51,842 nucleotides of DNA from Collinsella provencensis (GCF_900199705.1 NZ_LT904908.1:1450998-1502839), one strand, 5' to 3'. Shown: positions 31,885 through 40,809, numbered from the stretch's first letter. Notes: generated by a model from the letters alone, not told the origin. Translations and numbers: made by a program.

Positions 31885-32439
31885 CTACCGCCGCGTGTAA
31901 ACCAGGTCGGTCATACCGTTGTAGGAGCGCGTGTTTTGCAGATGCAGCTTGATTTCCTGCTCGCCGCCGTCAAATAGCCTGATGCCGGAACCCAAAAGCA
32001 CGGGAATTACGGTTATGTAGTAGAGGTCAATCAAGTTCGCTGCAACGAGTTGCTGTACCACGCTGGCACCGCCGCAAACCCAGATGTCCTTTCCAGACTG
32101 TTTCCGCAGTTCTTTTATCAGCTCGATGGGATTCATGCTTACAAAGCGAATGTTGTCAGAGAATGGGTTGGCGCATCCCGAGGAGGTGGCGTCCTTCCGA
32201 TGCGTAAAAACGTATGTCGTGAAGTTGTCGTATACCCATTCGCTGGGAGAAAGTTCGGTCACGATTTGATGATACGTATTCCACCCCATAAGGACCGTGT
32301 TGACGGATTGGACAAACTAGGAATAGGAATCGACCATCTCGTCATCGTCGCCCTGGCCGTTCAGCCAATCGACGCCGCCCTCGCTGTCGGCGATGTATCC
32401 GTCGAGGCTCATGGCGATAAAAAGGCTGATGTTTCTCAT
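31885..32439 (-). pseudogene. dihydrofolate reductase-like (RibD C-terminal) gene with internal stop
   Basis: The frame from ATG 32439 encodes MRNISLFIAMSLDGYIAD, a typical start of the RibD_C/DHFR-like family, and continues through VDWLNGQG to DSYS. A TAG codon at 32317-32319 interrupts it. Directly after the stop the same frame continues with FVQSVNTVLMGWNTYHQIV, then KDIWVCGGASVVQQLV and IPVLLGSGIRLF, all in family order. One base change (probably GAG to TAG) therefore splits a 184-residue protein after residue 40. Restart at the later ATG would lose the first strand of the nucleotide fold. A recent nonsense mutation is the simplest reading; a sequencing error is possible. It lies after the acetyltransferase and alcohol dehydrogenase genes on the same strand. 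Confidence 0.85.
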
Positions 32440-32560
32440 GGGAAATCTTTCTTGTTTGTAGGTAGTCGATTTTGCAGATGGAAAGCTCGCTTTAGCTTAC
32501 GGGCGGCGTGCGATGTTTATGCTCTCGCGCCATGCAATCGATGGACGCGTCGTTTCGTGT

Positions 32561-33010
32561 TCACGCAGGCAGCGTGTGATGTTCATGCTCCCATACCATG
32601 ACGTATTCGCTTTGGCCTGTGGCATCGTCGACGCCCTCGGATTCAATCGTGAATTGCTCGCGTTGGTAAAAACGTACTGCACGGTGATTTTCCTGGTAAA
32701 CGTGCAGGCTCAGGCGAGGTTTAAGCTGCTTTGCGTATTCGAGCAGTTGCCTGCCGACGCCATGCGACTGGGTGTCCTTTTGCACAAAGATTCCCTCGAT
32801 GTATTCGTCGGCAAGTCCGATAAACCCGTCAATCTGGTGCGTAGTATCGTTTACGTGTACGTAAATTTCCGCTTGAGGCAGCATGTCCTTGACGAGCTCA
32901 AAATTTCCCGTCCAATACTCTTGGGGAATAAAATCATGCGCTTGGATGTTCGTTTCAAGCCAAATCTGCATCACGGCAGGTAAATCGGTTGTATCGAATG
33001 CTCTGATCAC
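32561..33010 (-). CDS. GNAT family N-acetyltransferase (YjaB-like)
   Basis: This acetyltransferase of about 149 residues uses acetyl-CoA on an unknown substrate. It has IRAFDTTDLPAVMQIWLE at the start, GFIGLADEYIEGIFVQKD, the cofactor loop SHGVGRQLLEYAK, and HVYQENHRAVRFYQREQF. GTG 33010 gives the usual family beginning; TTG 33022 is an alternative four codons earlier. It starts 16 bases after the iron alcohol dehydrogenase gene and is probably cotranscribed. A short piece of its 3' end (about 24 bases, around 32568-32592) is repeated in diverged form just downstream at 32509-32533. Confidence 0.82.
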   Translation of the reverse strand: MIRAFDTTDLPAVMQIWLETNIQAHDFIPQEYWTGNFELVKDMLPQAEIYVHVNDTTHQIDGFIGLADEYIEGIFVQKDTQSHGVGRQLLEYAKQLKPRLSLHVYQENHRAVRFYQREQFTIESEGVDDATGQSEYVMVWEHEHHTLPA

Positions 33011-33026
33011 AAATACCTGCAAATCC

Positions 33027-34190
33027 TTACAGCGATGCCTGCAGGATCTCCAGGATATCCTGTTCGCTCAAGGGCGCATAGGCATCTTCGAGCCCCTCGT
33101 TGACGGCGATATGATGCGCCATCTCCGCAAGACGGCTGTCGTCGATGCCCACGTCGCGCAAGTGCATGGGCACCCCGAGCGACTCGAAGAACCGATACGT
33201 CTCGTCGATGGCGTGCTCCGCAATCTCATAGGGCGGCAGGCTCGCATCGATGCCGAACACGTTCACGCCGTACTTCACGAACCGTGGCAGCGTGTGCTCG
33301 TTCAAGATATGCCTCATCCAACGCGGCGTGATGATGGCCAAGCCCTCGCCGTGGACGATGTCGTAATGGCCGCTCAGCGCATGCTCGATGCCGTGGCATG
33401 GCCAACCGGATTCGCTGTTTCCCAGCGCCAGGATGCCGTTGCATCCATACGTGCAGCAGAGCATCATCTCGGCGCGCGCGGTGTAATCCTCGGGGTTGTC
33501 CAGGCACTTCTTGCCGTTGACTATCAAGCTCTTGATCATGGATTCGCAAAAACCGTCGTTCAACAGCGTGGAGTCCTCTACAAAGTATTGCTCCATCGTG
33601 TGGTTGATGGCGTCCACACACCCCGCTGCCGTCTGGCGCTTCGGCACCGAGAAGGTGTACGTGGGATCTAGGAACGAGACCGCGGGGAAGAGGTGGTCGT
33701 TCATATAGGAGAACTTGTCGTTCGTTTCGGTTCGAGAGATCACACCGTCGTTGTCGTATTCGCTGCCCGTTGCCGCCAGCGTGATGATGTCCACGATGGG
33801 CAGCGCCGCCGTGGTCTCAACGTTGTTGGAAATGAGTTCCCACAGGTCGCCGTCGTAGAGCGCGCCGCCCGCGATGGCCTTGGAGCAGTCCAGCACGCTG
33901 CCGCCTCCCACGGCGAGAATCACGTCGATGTCGTGCTCTTTGCAAATGCGCACGCCGTCGATCACGCTGGGATTGAATTTGGGGTTGGGCTGGATGCCGG
34001 GAAGCTCGAAGATCGCAAAATCCGCGAGCAGTTCCTTTACCTTGTCGTACAGCCCCAGCTTTTTTATGCTGCCGCCACCATACGTGAGCAGGACGTTATG
34101 GCCAAACTCGCCCATCACATCCGGAAGGCTGGAAATAACGCCCTCGCCAAAAATCAACCGGGTTGGGGTCTGGTAATCGAAGTTCTGCAT
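33027..34190 (-). CDS. iron-containing alcohol dehydrogenase (YqhD/BdhA type)
   Basis: This 387-residue group III alcohol dehydrogenase reduces aldehydes with NAD(P)H. The nucleotide loop is AVGGGSVLDCSKAIAGG at about residue 93. Iron ligands are expected in DAINHTMEQYF and in CHGIEHALSGHYDIVHGEGL, which gives the three-histidine signature. The TLAATGSEYDNDGV motif is also typical. ATG 34190 follows GAAAGGGGCATC and gives MQNFDYQTPTRLIFG, the usual start. It heads a minus-strand group with the acetyltransferase and the broken reductase gene. The substrate is not determined by the sequence; butyraldehyde- or methylglyoxal-type aldehydes are known for relatives. Confidence 0.9.
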   Translation of the reverse strand: MQNFDYQTPTRLIFGEGVISSLPDVMGEFGHNVLLTYGGGSIKKLGLYDKVKELLADFAIFELPGIQPNPKFNPSVIDGVRICKEHDIDVILAVGGGSVLDCSKAIAGGALYDGDLWELISNNVETTAALPIVDIITLAATGSEYDNDGVISRTETNDKFSYMNDHLFPAVSFLDPTYTFSVPKRQTAAGCVDAINHTMEQYFVEDSTLLNDGFCESMIKSLIVNGKKCLDNPEDYTARAEMMLCCTYGCNGILALGNSESGWPCHGIEHALSGHYDIVHGEGLAIITPRWMRHILNEHTLPRFVKYGVNVFGIDASLPPYEIAEHAIDETYRFFESLGVPMHLRDVGIDDSRLAEMAHHIAVNEGLEDAYAPLSEQDILEILQASL

Positions 34191-34315
34191 GATGCCCCTT
34201 TCAACGGCCACGTCCAAGCTGCATAGATTCATGTTACAGCGGATGGGCAATCGTGGCGTTGTCTATGGTTCCATGCGGTTGCCAATGGTCGGTCACTGTT
34301 TTCTATGTCCCAATG

Positions 34316-34375
34316 CCGTTGCCTATAATTTTCTTCACTTTGAAAGGTTGATAACGCAGAAAAGCATAGGGAACG
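34316..34375. repeat. 60-bp dispersed palindromic repeat, copy 3
   Basis: It runs from CCGTTGCCTATAATTTTC to AAAGCATAGGGAACGG with CACTTTGAAAGGTTGATAACG in the middle (21 bases shown in two landmarks: CACTTTGAAAGG and ACGCAGAA). The orientation is as at 473. Confidence 0.6.
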
Positions 34376-34518
34376 GTGATCGGGCGCAGGCAATACCGTG
34401 TCGGTATAGTCAACGACGCACTTTTACGGGCAATGGCGTGTTAGCTCAGGCAATGCCATACCGCTGCACGTCACGCCACGCCGCAAAACGTCACGCCGTG
34501 CTGCTACATGCCACCCTT

Positions 34519-34679
34519 AAACAGTTCGTTGCGAAATTCTGAAGGTAAACTGGAACCTCTTGTGTAGACGGCAATATTACTGGCACTTTCGACCTAGTTA
34601 TACCAGTTGGACGCTTTAATTTACTAAAGTGTACTTTGGATCTGATGCATTACCTTCAGAATTTCGCAACGAGTTGAAA
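34519..34679. mobile_element. MITE with 31-bp-type inverted ends, copy 2
   Basis: The left end reads AAACAGTTCGTTGCGAAATT then CTGAAGGTAAA, and the right end is its inverted partner with small differences. The interior is closest to the copy at 49718: CTTTCGACCTAGTTATACCA and ACGCTTTAATTTACTAAAGT line up with it. It is 161 bp, the same as copy 1. Confidence 0.82.
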
Positions 34680-34834
34680 ATACCGCCTTGCTATAGGCGA
34701 CAACGGGCCGGGGTGCCATGAAGCAACGCGTCGTCGCAACAAGCAACGGCGTGCCTGCGCAGGTAACAGAGCGCCGTACCAGCATTGCAGCAACGTGCTG
34801 CAATGCTATAGGTAATACCGCATAGCGCCGCCAT

Positions 34835-34869
34835 AAAAAACGCGCCGCCACCATAGGTAACGGCGCGCC
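34835..34869 (-). terminator. intrinsic terminator after the sugar kinase gene
   Basis: On the minus strand GCGCCG-TT-ACC pairs with GGT-GG-CGGCGC and a run of six T follows. Confidence 0.65.
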
Positions 34870-34917
34870 AGCATAGTTGACGCTGCGTGCCACAACACGC
34901 CACTGTGCAAAGTTGAT

Positions 34918-35955
34918 TTAGTAGTCGACGATGGAGAGCTGCGAGCCAGCCGCTGCGACGATTTCCTCGCTGGACAGATGGTTGATGCTGCCTGGAATCG
35001 TGGACTTGAGCGCACTCGACGTCAACGCGTAGTTGATGATGGTCGAGGATTTCCATTCGTTGCGCACGCCGTGGATCACGCCCGCGGCAAACGAGTCGCC
35101 GCATCCGGAGTGCTCGTCGTTGAGCACCTCACGCGAGGTCGAAAGGGTCGTCTCGCCTTCGCGTACCAGCAAGCCGCGCCATCTACCGATGCCACTCGCA
35201 GCTGTGGAGCGAATCTGAATCGCAACGGCTTCGCACTGGTAGCGGTCGCACAGCTCGAGCGCGATGTCCTGGTAGTAGTCGAGGAACCCGAATGTTGAGG
35301 TATGGTCGGGGTTGATGTTGGGGCGGGGGAACAGGCTCCAAATGTCCTGGTCAGATGCAATGCACACGTCGATGTAGGGTAGCAGACGCTCCCAGCTCTC
35401 GTGCGCGAGCGCGCGGTCCCACATGCGCGGACGGTAGTTGAGGTCGCAGAACGTCTTAACACCACGGCCCTTACAGGCAATAAGCGCATCCTCAACCGCT
35501 TTACTCAATTCAGGGCTGATGGCGGGCAACACGCCGGTGAAATAAAACGCGTCGACGCCGTTGAGCAGGCTATCCCAGTCGAAATCTTCGCGTTTGAGCA
35601 GGGACATGGGCGTGTATTCGCGGTCGTAAAGCACGGAGGAGCGCCTGATGCCGCTGCCTCGCTCAAAGTAGATGACGCCCATGCGCCCGGGTCCACGTGT
35701 CACACGCGTGACATCCACACCGGCGGCGAGCAGATTGGTGAGGCAGCGGTCGCCCAGGCGATTGTCCGAAATACAACTCGCATACGCCACGTTATCGCCC
35801 TGGTGCGCCAGGTCGATAGCGACCATCGCCTCGGCGCCATCGAACAGAACCTGCAGGTTGGCGGTCTGTTCAATGCGCTCGTGTCCTGTAGGGGAGAGGC
35901 GAAGCAGCAGTTCGCCGAAGCAGAGGATTTTATTTGAGTAGGAAAAAGCCGCCAT
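34918..35955 (-). CDS. PfkB family sugar kinase, probably 2-keto-3-deoxygluconate kinase
   Basis: This 345-residue ribokinase-fold enzyme phosphorylates a sugar or sugar acid with ATP. The substrate end shows CFGELLLRLSPTG and HQGDNVAYASCISDNRLGD. The catalytic loop is SGCGDSFAAGVIHG, with Asp as the base and Cys where Ala is usual. The overall pattern, with YFERGSGIRRSSVLYDRE and FCDLNYRPRMW, is that of KdgK-type kinases, which make 2-keto-3-deoxy-6-phosphogluconate from uronic acid breakdown. GAGAGGACC precedes ATG 35955. No KDPG aldolase gene is nearby, so the pathway is not shown to be complete here. Confidence 0.85.
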   Translation of the reverse strand: MAAFSYSNKILCFGELLLRLSPTGHERIEQTANLQVLFDGAEAMVAIDLAHQGDNVAYASCISDNRLGDRCLTNLLAAGVDVTRVTRGPGRMGVIYFERGSGIRRSSVLYDREYTPMSLLKREDFDWDSLLNGVDAFYFTGVLPAISPELSKAVEDALIACKGRGVKTFCDLNYRPRMWDRALAHESWERLLPYIDVCIASDQDIWSLFPRPNINPDHTSTFGFLDYYQDIALELCDRYQCEAVAIQIRSTAASGIGRWRGLLVREGETTLSTSREVLNDEHSGCGDSFAAGVIHGVRNEWKSSTIINYALTSSALKSTIPGSINHLSSEEIVAAAGSQLSIVDY

Positions 35956-36226
35956 TGGTCCTCTCCAAAAGATGGTTGGTACGTTCAACTCGAAGCGTGC
36001 GTTTCGAAAACACTGCCGCGCGGGTGAAGCGATCGGCTACATGGGCGAAGCGTTTGGGCGCATGGGTCGGGCCTAACCGCTCTGCCGCACGGGCTTGACC
36101 GCCCAAATGCATGGGCAACGCGCCCGGTTGCATGAGTCGAAGCGCTTGGTCACACGTCTCGTGTTAACGAAGAAACATTATATGACCGATTGATTGCCTT
36201 GAAACCACCCATGCAGTTTTTATGCA
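35956..36226. other. short degenerate repeats between two minus-strand genes
   Basis: No gene is seen. Words such as GCATGGGC, GAAGCG and CGGGCTTGACCG recur in loose tandem between 36000 and 36150, similar in character to the tracts around 34400 and 34750. Confidence 0.4.
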
Positions 36227-36799
36227 CTAGTAGCGCGGCTTGCGGATGCGCGTGACCTTCTTCGGCATGAGCTTTTTGACAAATGCAACACCATCTTTGG
36301 AAGAAACGCGGTCGGTTACCTTCTTGAACTGGATGCGGATGGGCGCAAAGCCCGCGTCGAGGTTCGCCTGTGCAAGCTTTTGTTGGCGCTTGCTGAGCTT
36401 GGCGTACCACGTGTCAAAGTCGGAGGGGATAGCGCACAGATAATCGTCGTTCTTAAGACGCAGCAAGAAAACCTCGGAAATTTCGTCCCACGGGGTGAAG
36501 CCCGAGGAAAGCGCCGAGGTGTTGTCGGTGATTCCCTCGGCGTCGATGCGGATGGCATTCCTGCGATGAACGAGCTTTCGCACGTTCATATAAATAAGAC
36601 CGAGCGCAACAGGGATGCCGCAATAGCCCATGCCGATGCGCATGACCATGGGGTTTTCCGCATAGGGCAGAGGTGCGAAGGCAGCCAGCAGTGCAGCCAC
36701 CAGCAGGCACACGCCCATAAAGATAATGAGGATGTGCAAGACGATGGGGTTACGGACTTCCAAAACATCGTCAGATCGATATGCCGTGGTTTCGTTCAT
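36227..36799 (-). CDS. STM3941-like small membrane protein
   Basis: This 190-residue protein has two hydrophobic helices at about 18-42 and 55-72 and a cytoplasmic part that fits a PH-like fold (AIRIDAEGITDNTSALSSGF, then PWDEISEVFLLRLKNDDYL). The layout matches the STM3941 family, whose function is unknown. AAGGAAGGG precedes ATG 36799. The last 20 residues are very basic (KKLMPKKVTRIRKPRY). It is divergent from the PTS locus. Confidence 0.65.
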   Translation of the reverse strand: MNETTAYRSDDVLEVRNPIVLHILIIFMGVCLLVAALLAAFAPLPYAENPMVMRIGMGYCGIPVALGLIYMNVRKLVHRRNAIRIDAEGITDNTSALSSGFTPWDEISEVFLLRLKNDDYLCAIPSDFDTWYAKLSKRQQKLAQANLDAGFAPIRIQFKKVTDRVSSKDGVAFVKKLMPKKVTRIRKPRY

Positions 36800-36882
36800 G
36801 GCCCTTCCTTAGAAATGTGGTGGTTCGATGTCGTGCACTGACATCATAGCAGGCTTGCCGTATTAAATGTGAAGAAACTATG

Positions 36883-36937
36883 GACGAATACACAAAATAA
36901 CGAAATATCAGCCTAAAAACGAACAAAAACACGAACA
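36883..36937 (+). promoter_or_regulatory. four ACGAA-type half sites before the PTS locus
   Basis: ACGAATA (36883), ACGAAAT (36900), ACGAACA (36919) and ACGAACA (36931) lie in an AT-rich stretch 150-210 bases before the PTS IIB gene. The two last are identical and 12 bases apart. Repeated half sites like these are typical of sugar-regulator binding regions. No regulator gene is linked. Confidence 0.4.
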
Positions 36938-37036
36938 TAAAATGAAGGAAATATGAATAGAAGGCGATATAACGGATTGTGCTGCAGAACTAAATGTGTG
37001 CAGACTATGATTCAGGTCGTGGAAAGGACGACCAAG

Positions 37037-37068
37037 CTAAGGCGAGGTTGTTCGCAAACTCGCTTTAG
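37037..37068 (+). other. hairpin in the leader of the PTS genes
   Basis: CTAAGGCGAGGTT pairs with AAACTCGCTTTAG, with one mismatch and one G-U, 23 bases before the IIB start. No T-run follows. It could affect message stability or act with an antiterminator, but it shows no known RAT motif. Confidence 0.5.
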
Positions 37069-37090
37069 TGAAGTTAGGAGAGGAGGAGAC

Positions 37091-37417
37091 ATGGCAGAGA
37101 AGAAGTTCATCGTGGGCGTGACCGCATGCCAGATCGGCATTGCGCACACCTTCATGGCGGCTGAATCCCTTACTCAGGCCATCGAGGCTCTCGGTTGCGA
37201 GGCCAAGATCGAGACCCAGGGTGCAACCGGCATGGAGAACGTGATCACCGACGAGGATCTTGCTCGTTGCGACGCCGCCATCATCGCGGCCGACGTGAAG
37301 ATCAAGAATCCCGAGCGTTTTGATCCGATTCCCACGCTTTCGTGCAAGACGAAAGAGGTCATGACCGTTCAGACCGCGAAGGGCGTGGTCGAAGAAGTAT
37401 TGGAGGCTATTTCCTAA
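37091..37417 (+). CDS. PTS fructose-type IIB component
   Basis: This 108-residue phosphocarrier domain accepts phosphate from IIA on Cys13 (VTACQIGIAHTFMAAESL) and passes it to the sugar entering through IIC. Usual fructose IIB proteins read CPTGIAHTFMA; here it is CQIGIAHTFMA. GGAGAGGAGGAG precedes ATG 37091. The stop codon overlaps the start of IIC (TAATG), so the two are translated together. The IIA component of the same type is 10 kb downstream at 47722. The sugar is not known; fructose itself, mannosylglycerate and other substrates are used by relatives. Confidence 0.92.
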   Translation: MAEKKFIVGVTACQIGIAHTFMAAESLTQAIEALGCEAKIETQGATGMENVITDEDLARCDAAIIAADVKIKNPERFDPIPTLSCKTKEVMTVQTAKGVVEEVLEAIS

Positions 37418-38538
37418 TGGCAGAGATCCAGCGCAAGGGTGCCAAGAAGAAGTCCCAGGCCCAGGTTGCTTGGGATGCCGTTCTTACTGGCATTTCCTAC
37501 ATGATTCCTTTCATCGTCGGTGGCGGCGTCCTGTGGGGCATCGCTAAGGCGATGGGCGGCTACAACATCGCCGCCGACATGGCCGAGCTCGACTACACGC
37601 AGTACACGCTCGCTATGGTCATCTACTCCATCGGTTCCGCCATCTTCAACGTGTGCGTGCCGATCATCGGTGCTTACATCGGTTGGGCTCTCGCTGATAA
37701 GCCCGGCCTCGCCCCCGGATTCGCCGTCGGTGTCATTTCCAACACCATCAAGGCCGGCTTCCTCGGCGCGGTCGTGGGCGGCCTCATCGCCGGCTATGTG
37801 ACCATCTGGATGAAGGACCTCTCCAAGAAGGTTCCTACTTCGGTTAACTCCGTCTTCCCGATCCTCCTGATCCCGGTGTTTTCCACTCTCGTGACCTCCC
37901 TGCTCATGTGGTACGTCGTGGGCGTGCCCATCGGCTGGTTCATGACCATGATCACCAATGCTCTGATGGACCTTCAGGGTGCCGGCGGCTTCGTCTTTGG
38001 TGCTGCCATCGGTGCCGGTATGTCCATTGACCAGGGTGGCCCGATCGGCAAGGCCGTCGCCCTCGTTGCCAACGGCCTCAACGCCGACGGTATCTTTGGC
38101 CCGGCTGCCTGCAAGATGTGCGGCGGCATGCAGAACCCGCTCGGCGTCTGCTTCGCCCAGATCATCGACCGCTTCACCGGCAAGAAGAAGTTCACCGAGA
38201 AGGAGCGTTCCACCACGGTCTCCGGCCTCGTGCTCGCTTGCTGCTACATCCAGGAGTACGTCATTCCGTTCCTCGTTCAGGATACCTGGCGCTGCCTCGT
38301 CCCCTGCATGCTCGGCGGTGCGCTCTCCGGTGGTCTCTGCGGCTACTTCGCGCTTGAGTCCGCGGCTGTTCACGGCGGCATCTTCGTTATCCCGATGATG
38401 AGCAACCCGCTGCAGTTCGTGCTCTTCTGGTTCGCTGGCGCTGCTGTTACCGGCATCCTCTACTTCCTGCTCCGCAAGCCTGTGGACCAGGACGCTGAGA
38501 TGGCTGGCAACGGTGTTCTCGATCAGCTCCTCGGCTAG
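37417..38538 (+). CDS. PTS fructose-type IIC permease component
   Basis: This 373-residue membrane protein carries the sugar across as it is phosphorylated. It has about nine hydrophobic helices. Family motifs are GISYMIPFIVGGGVLWGIA, LADKPGLAPGFAVG, GFLGAVVGGLIAGY and AAIGAGMSIDQGGPIGKAV. The cytoplasmic end is short. Its start codon overlaps the stop of IIB. A strong terminator follows, so IIB-IIC may form its own transcript. Confidence 0.92.
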   Translation: MAEIQRKGAKKKSQAQVAWDAVLTGISYMIPFIVGGGVLWGIAKAMGGYNIAADMAELDYTQYTLAMVIYSIGSAIFNVCVPIIGAYIGWALADKPGLAPGFAVGVISNTIKAGFLGAVVGGLIAGYVTIWMKDLSKKVPTSVNSVFPILLIPVFSTLVTSLLMWYVVGVPIGWFMTMITNALMDLQGAGGFVFGAAIGAGMSIDQGGPIGKAVALVANGLNADGIFGPAACKMCGGMQNPLGVCFAQIIDRFTGKKKFTEKERSTTVSGLVLACCYIQEYVIPFLVQDTWRCLVPCMLGGALSGGLCGYFALESAAVHGGIFVIPMMSNPLQFVLFWFAGAAVTGILYFLLRKPVDQDAEMAGNGVLDQLLG

Positions 38539-38552
38539 TTAGAAGCCTATGT

Positions 38553-38594
38553 ATCGGAGGGGCGCTTCGCCCGAAGCTCCCCTCCGATTTTTCT
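38553..38594 (+). terminator. intrinsic terminator after PTS IIC
   Basis: ATCGGAGGGG pairs perfectly with CCCCTCCGAT (both arms enclosing CGCTTCGCCCGAAGCT) and is followed by TTTTTC. Confidence 0.88.
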
Positions 38595-38751
38595 AACCGC
38601 CTGTGGAATATCGCGTTCACACATCCCCTCGTCGGACGCGGTATTTCAAAGGCGCAACGAAACGTATGAAAGGCCCTTGTTTAGCAGGGGATGACCCGTT
38701 GCGGCAAATTGTCATAAAAACGCGCATGCGCGATTGAAGAAGGAGAGGCAC

Positions 38752-39633
38752 ATGTACACATCGATGAAGGAAATGCTCGACCACGCGAACGAGAACAATT
38801 ACGCGGTCATGGCAATCAACTGCACCAACATGGAGCAGGCCCGCGCCATCTGCTACGCCGCCGCCGAAGAGGCTTCGCCGGTGATCATCAACGTTTCTCC
38901 GCGTCAGATGCTCGCCCACGCCACGCCCGAGATCATGGTTCCCATGATTCGCGCCATCGCCGAGCCGCTCGACGTGCCCATCGCCTTCAACCTCGATCAC
39001 GGTGACACCTACACCAACGTGTGCCGCTGCCTGCGCGCTGGCTTCTCTTCCGTCATGATCGACTCCTCTTCTTACGAGTTCGAGGAGAACATCCGCCGCA
39101 CGCGCATGGTGACCTCCGTTGCCCACGCCTATGGCGCGAGCGTCGAGGCCGAGCTCGGCCACGTGGGCGTTGCCGCCAACGGCGACGGCCAGACCTCCGA
39201 CATGTACACCAATGTCGAGCAGGCCGTCGAGTTCGCCGACCGCACGCACTGCGACTGCCTGGCCGTTGCCATCGGAACCGCTCACGGCGCGTATCCCGAC
39301 GATTTCGTTCCCCGTCTCGACTTCGACCGTCTTGCCGAGCTCAAGGCTGCCACCAAGATGCCGCTCGTGCTCCACGGTGGTTCCGGCGCGGGCGAGGAGA
39401 ACATCCGCCGCGTCGTCGAGCTGGGCATCAATAAGATTAACGTATGCACCGACCTGTTCAAGCATCAGCGCAAGGCCATGCACGCTAAGCTCAATGAGGA
39501 GCCCAATATCGACTACATGGATATCCAGATGTGGGGTGAGGATGCCGCTAAGGACTACATCAAGTCCTACATGCGCATGATCGGTTCTTCGGGTCGTTAC
39601 ACGTTCGATTACACGGGCGAGCAGTTCGACTAG
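38752..39633 (+). CDS. class II fructose/tagatose-bisphosphate aldolase family
   Basis: This 293-residue zinc aldolase splits or forms a ketose bisphosphate with dihydroxyacetone phosphate as one product. Zinc and active-site motifs are FNLDHGDTY, VEAELGHVG, AIGTAHGAY and LHGGSGAGEENI, closing with INVCTDLF. The protein is of the GatY/KbaY/FbaA type, and exact substrate choice cannot be read. AAGGAGAGGCAC lies before ATG 38752. Placed between PTS components and glycerate kinase, it probably handles the PTS product instead of general glycolysis. Confidence 0.9.
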   Translation: MYTSMKEMLDHANENNYAVMAINCTNMEQARAICYAAAEEASPVIINVSPRQMLAHATPEIMVPMIRAIAEPLDVPIAFNLDHGDTYTNVCRCLRAGFSSVMIDSSSYEFEENIRRTRMVTSVAHAYGASVEAELGHVGVAANGDGQTSDMYTNVEQAVEFADRTHCDCLAVAIGTAHGAYPDDFVPRLDFDRLAELKAATKMPLVLHGGSGAGEENIRRVVELGINKINVCTDLFKHQRKAMHAKLNEEPNIDYMDIQMWGEDAAKDYIKSYMRMIGSSGRYTFDYTGEQFD

Positions 39634-39660
39634 TTGCAGTTGCTTGGGGGCAGTCGGCAC

Positions 39661-40809
39661 ATGACGCGGTTTCTTTTCGCATCCGATTCGTTTAAGGGGA
39701 CGCTTTCGAGCGCTCAGATCGCCGAGATTCTCGAGGACGAGGCTCGCAAGGTGTTCCCCGAAGTTGAATGTGCCGCCCTGCCCATTGCCGACGGTGGCGA
39801 GGGCACGGTTGAAGCCGTGCTCGCCGCATGCGGCGGCGACTATGTGTCCGTGCTGGTAGAGGGGCCGCTTGGCGGTTCCGTCGAAGCATCGTACGGCATT
39901 TTGCCCGACGGCCGTTGCATCATCGAGCTGGCCGCCGCCTCTGGTATCACGCTGGTTGAGCGCGATCGCTTGAATCCGCTCCGCACATCCACGGTCGGTT
40001 TTGGTCAGCTGATTCGCCACGCTCTTGAGCATGGTGCGCGCTCCGTGTACCTGGCTTTGGGCGGAAGCGCCACCAACGACGGTGGCATGGGCGCCCTGCG
40101 CGCCCTGGGCGTTCGCTTCCTCGCTGCCCAAGGCAACGAGCTTTATGGCAGGGGAGAGGACCTCTCCAAAATCGCTTCCCTTGATGTTTCCGACCTCATG
40201 CCCGAGGTTGCCGAAGCCACGTTTATCGTGATGTGCGATGTGACCAATCCACTCGTGGGGCCCAAGGGCGCCACGGCGGTGTTCGGCCCTCAAAAGGGCG
40301 GCAGTGTTGAGCAGCTCGCTGAGCTTGAGCGCGGCATGATCAACTATGCGCAGGTCATCAAACGCACGCTGGGTGTGGATGTTGCCGACCTCGCGGGCGC
40401 GGGCGCGGCGGGCGGCATGGGTGCCGCGGCTGCCGCGTTTTTATCTGCAAACCTGGTCTCGGGCATCGACTGCCTGATGGACCTTGCTCATTTCGACGAT
40501 CTGCTCGCTCGGGCAGATTATTGCTTCACCGGCGAAGGGCGCGTTGACGCACAGTCCCTTGATGGCAAAGTGCTTTCGGGTGTTGCCCGTCGCTGCGCCT
40601 CGGCGTCAACGCCGCTCTACGTCATTACCGGTTCCATTTCGAATGATGCCCACCGCCTGCTCGATCGGGGTGTGACGGCGCTCTACCCTTGCGTCGATGC
40701 CTCCACGCCGCTCGAAGAGGCTCTGGCGCATGCCGAGGAGAATTACCGTCGTACTGCAGCCCGTGTGTTTAACGAGCTTTCGCGCCAAAACGCCGAGGAG
40801 GCGGAGTAA
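39661..40809 (+). CDS. glycerate kinase (GlxK/GarK type)
   Basis: This 382-residue kinase phosphorylates D-glycerate, typically to 2-phosphoglycerate, feeding lower glycolysis. Motifs are FASDSFKGTLSSAQIAE at the start, PIADGGEGTVEAV, ALGGSATNDGGMGAL, DVTNPLVGPKGAT and FTGEGRVDAQSLDGK. GGGGGCAG precedes ATG 39661. Its TAA stop overlaps the ATG of the acyl-CoA synthetase, so the two are translationally coupled, an unusual pairing that suggests a shared pathway. Confidence 0.92.
   Translation: MTRFLFASDSFKGTLSSAQIAEILEDEARKVFPEVECAALPIADGGEGTVEAVLAACGGDYVSVLVEGPLGGSVEASYGILPDGRCIIELAAASGITLVERDRLNPLRTSTVGFGQLIRHALEHGARSVYLALGGSATNDGGMGALRALGVRFLAAQGNELYGRGEDLSKIASLDVSDLMPEVAEATFIVMCDVTNPLVGPKGATAVFGPQKGGSVEQLAELERGMINYAQVIKRTLGVDVADLAGAGAAGGMGAAAAAFLSANLVSGIDCLMDLAHFDDLLARADYCFTGEGRVDAQSLDGKVLSGVARRCASASTPLYVITGSISNDAHRLLDRGVTALYPCVDASTPLEEALAHAEENYRRTAARVFNELSRQNAEEAE

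Larger units (their letters stand above)
34191..34917. other. gene-free, repeat-rich stretch
   Basis: No gene is seen in these 727 bases. They contain a copy of the 60-bp palindromic repeat (34316), a copy of the 31-bp-ended MITE (34519), a terminator for the kinase gene (34835), and long tracts of loosely repeated 10-12-base words such as GGCAATGCCGT, GGTAACGGCG and CAACGGCGTGCC on either side. The short words resemble the tips of the 60-bp repeat, as if fragments had been copied many times. Confidence 0.65.

Noticed and set aside
38752-39633. KDPG aldolase completing the KDG kinase at 34918
   Set aside because: This is a zinc class II DHAP-type aldolase; KDPG aldolase belongs to a different class I family.
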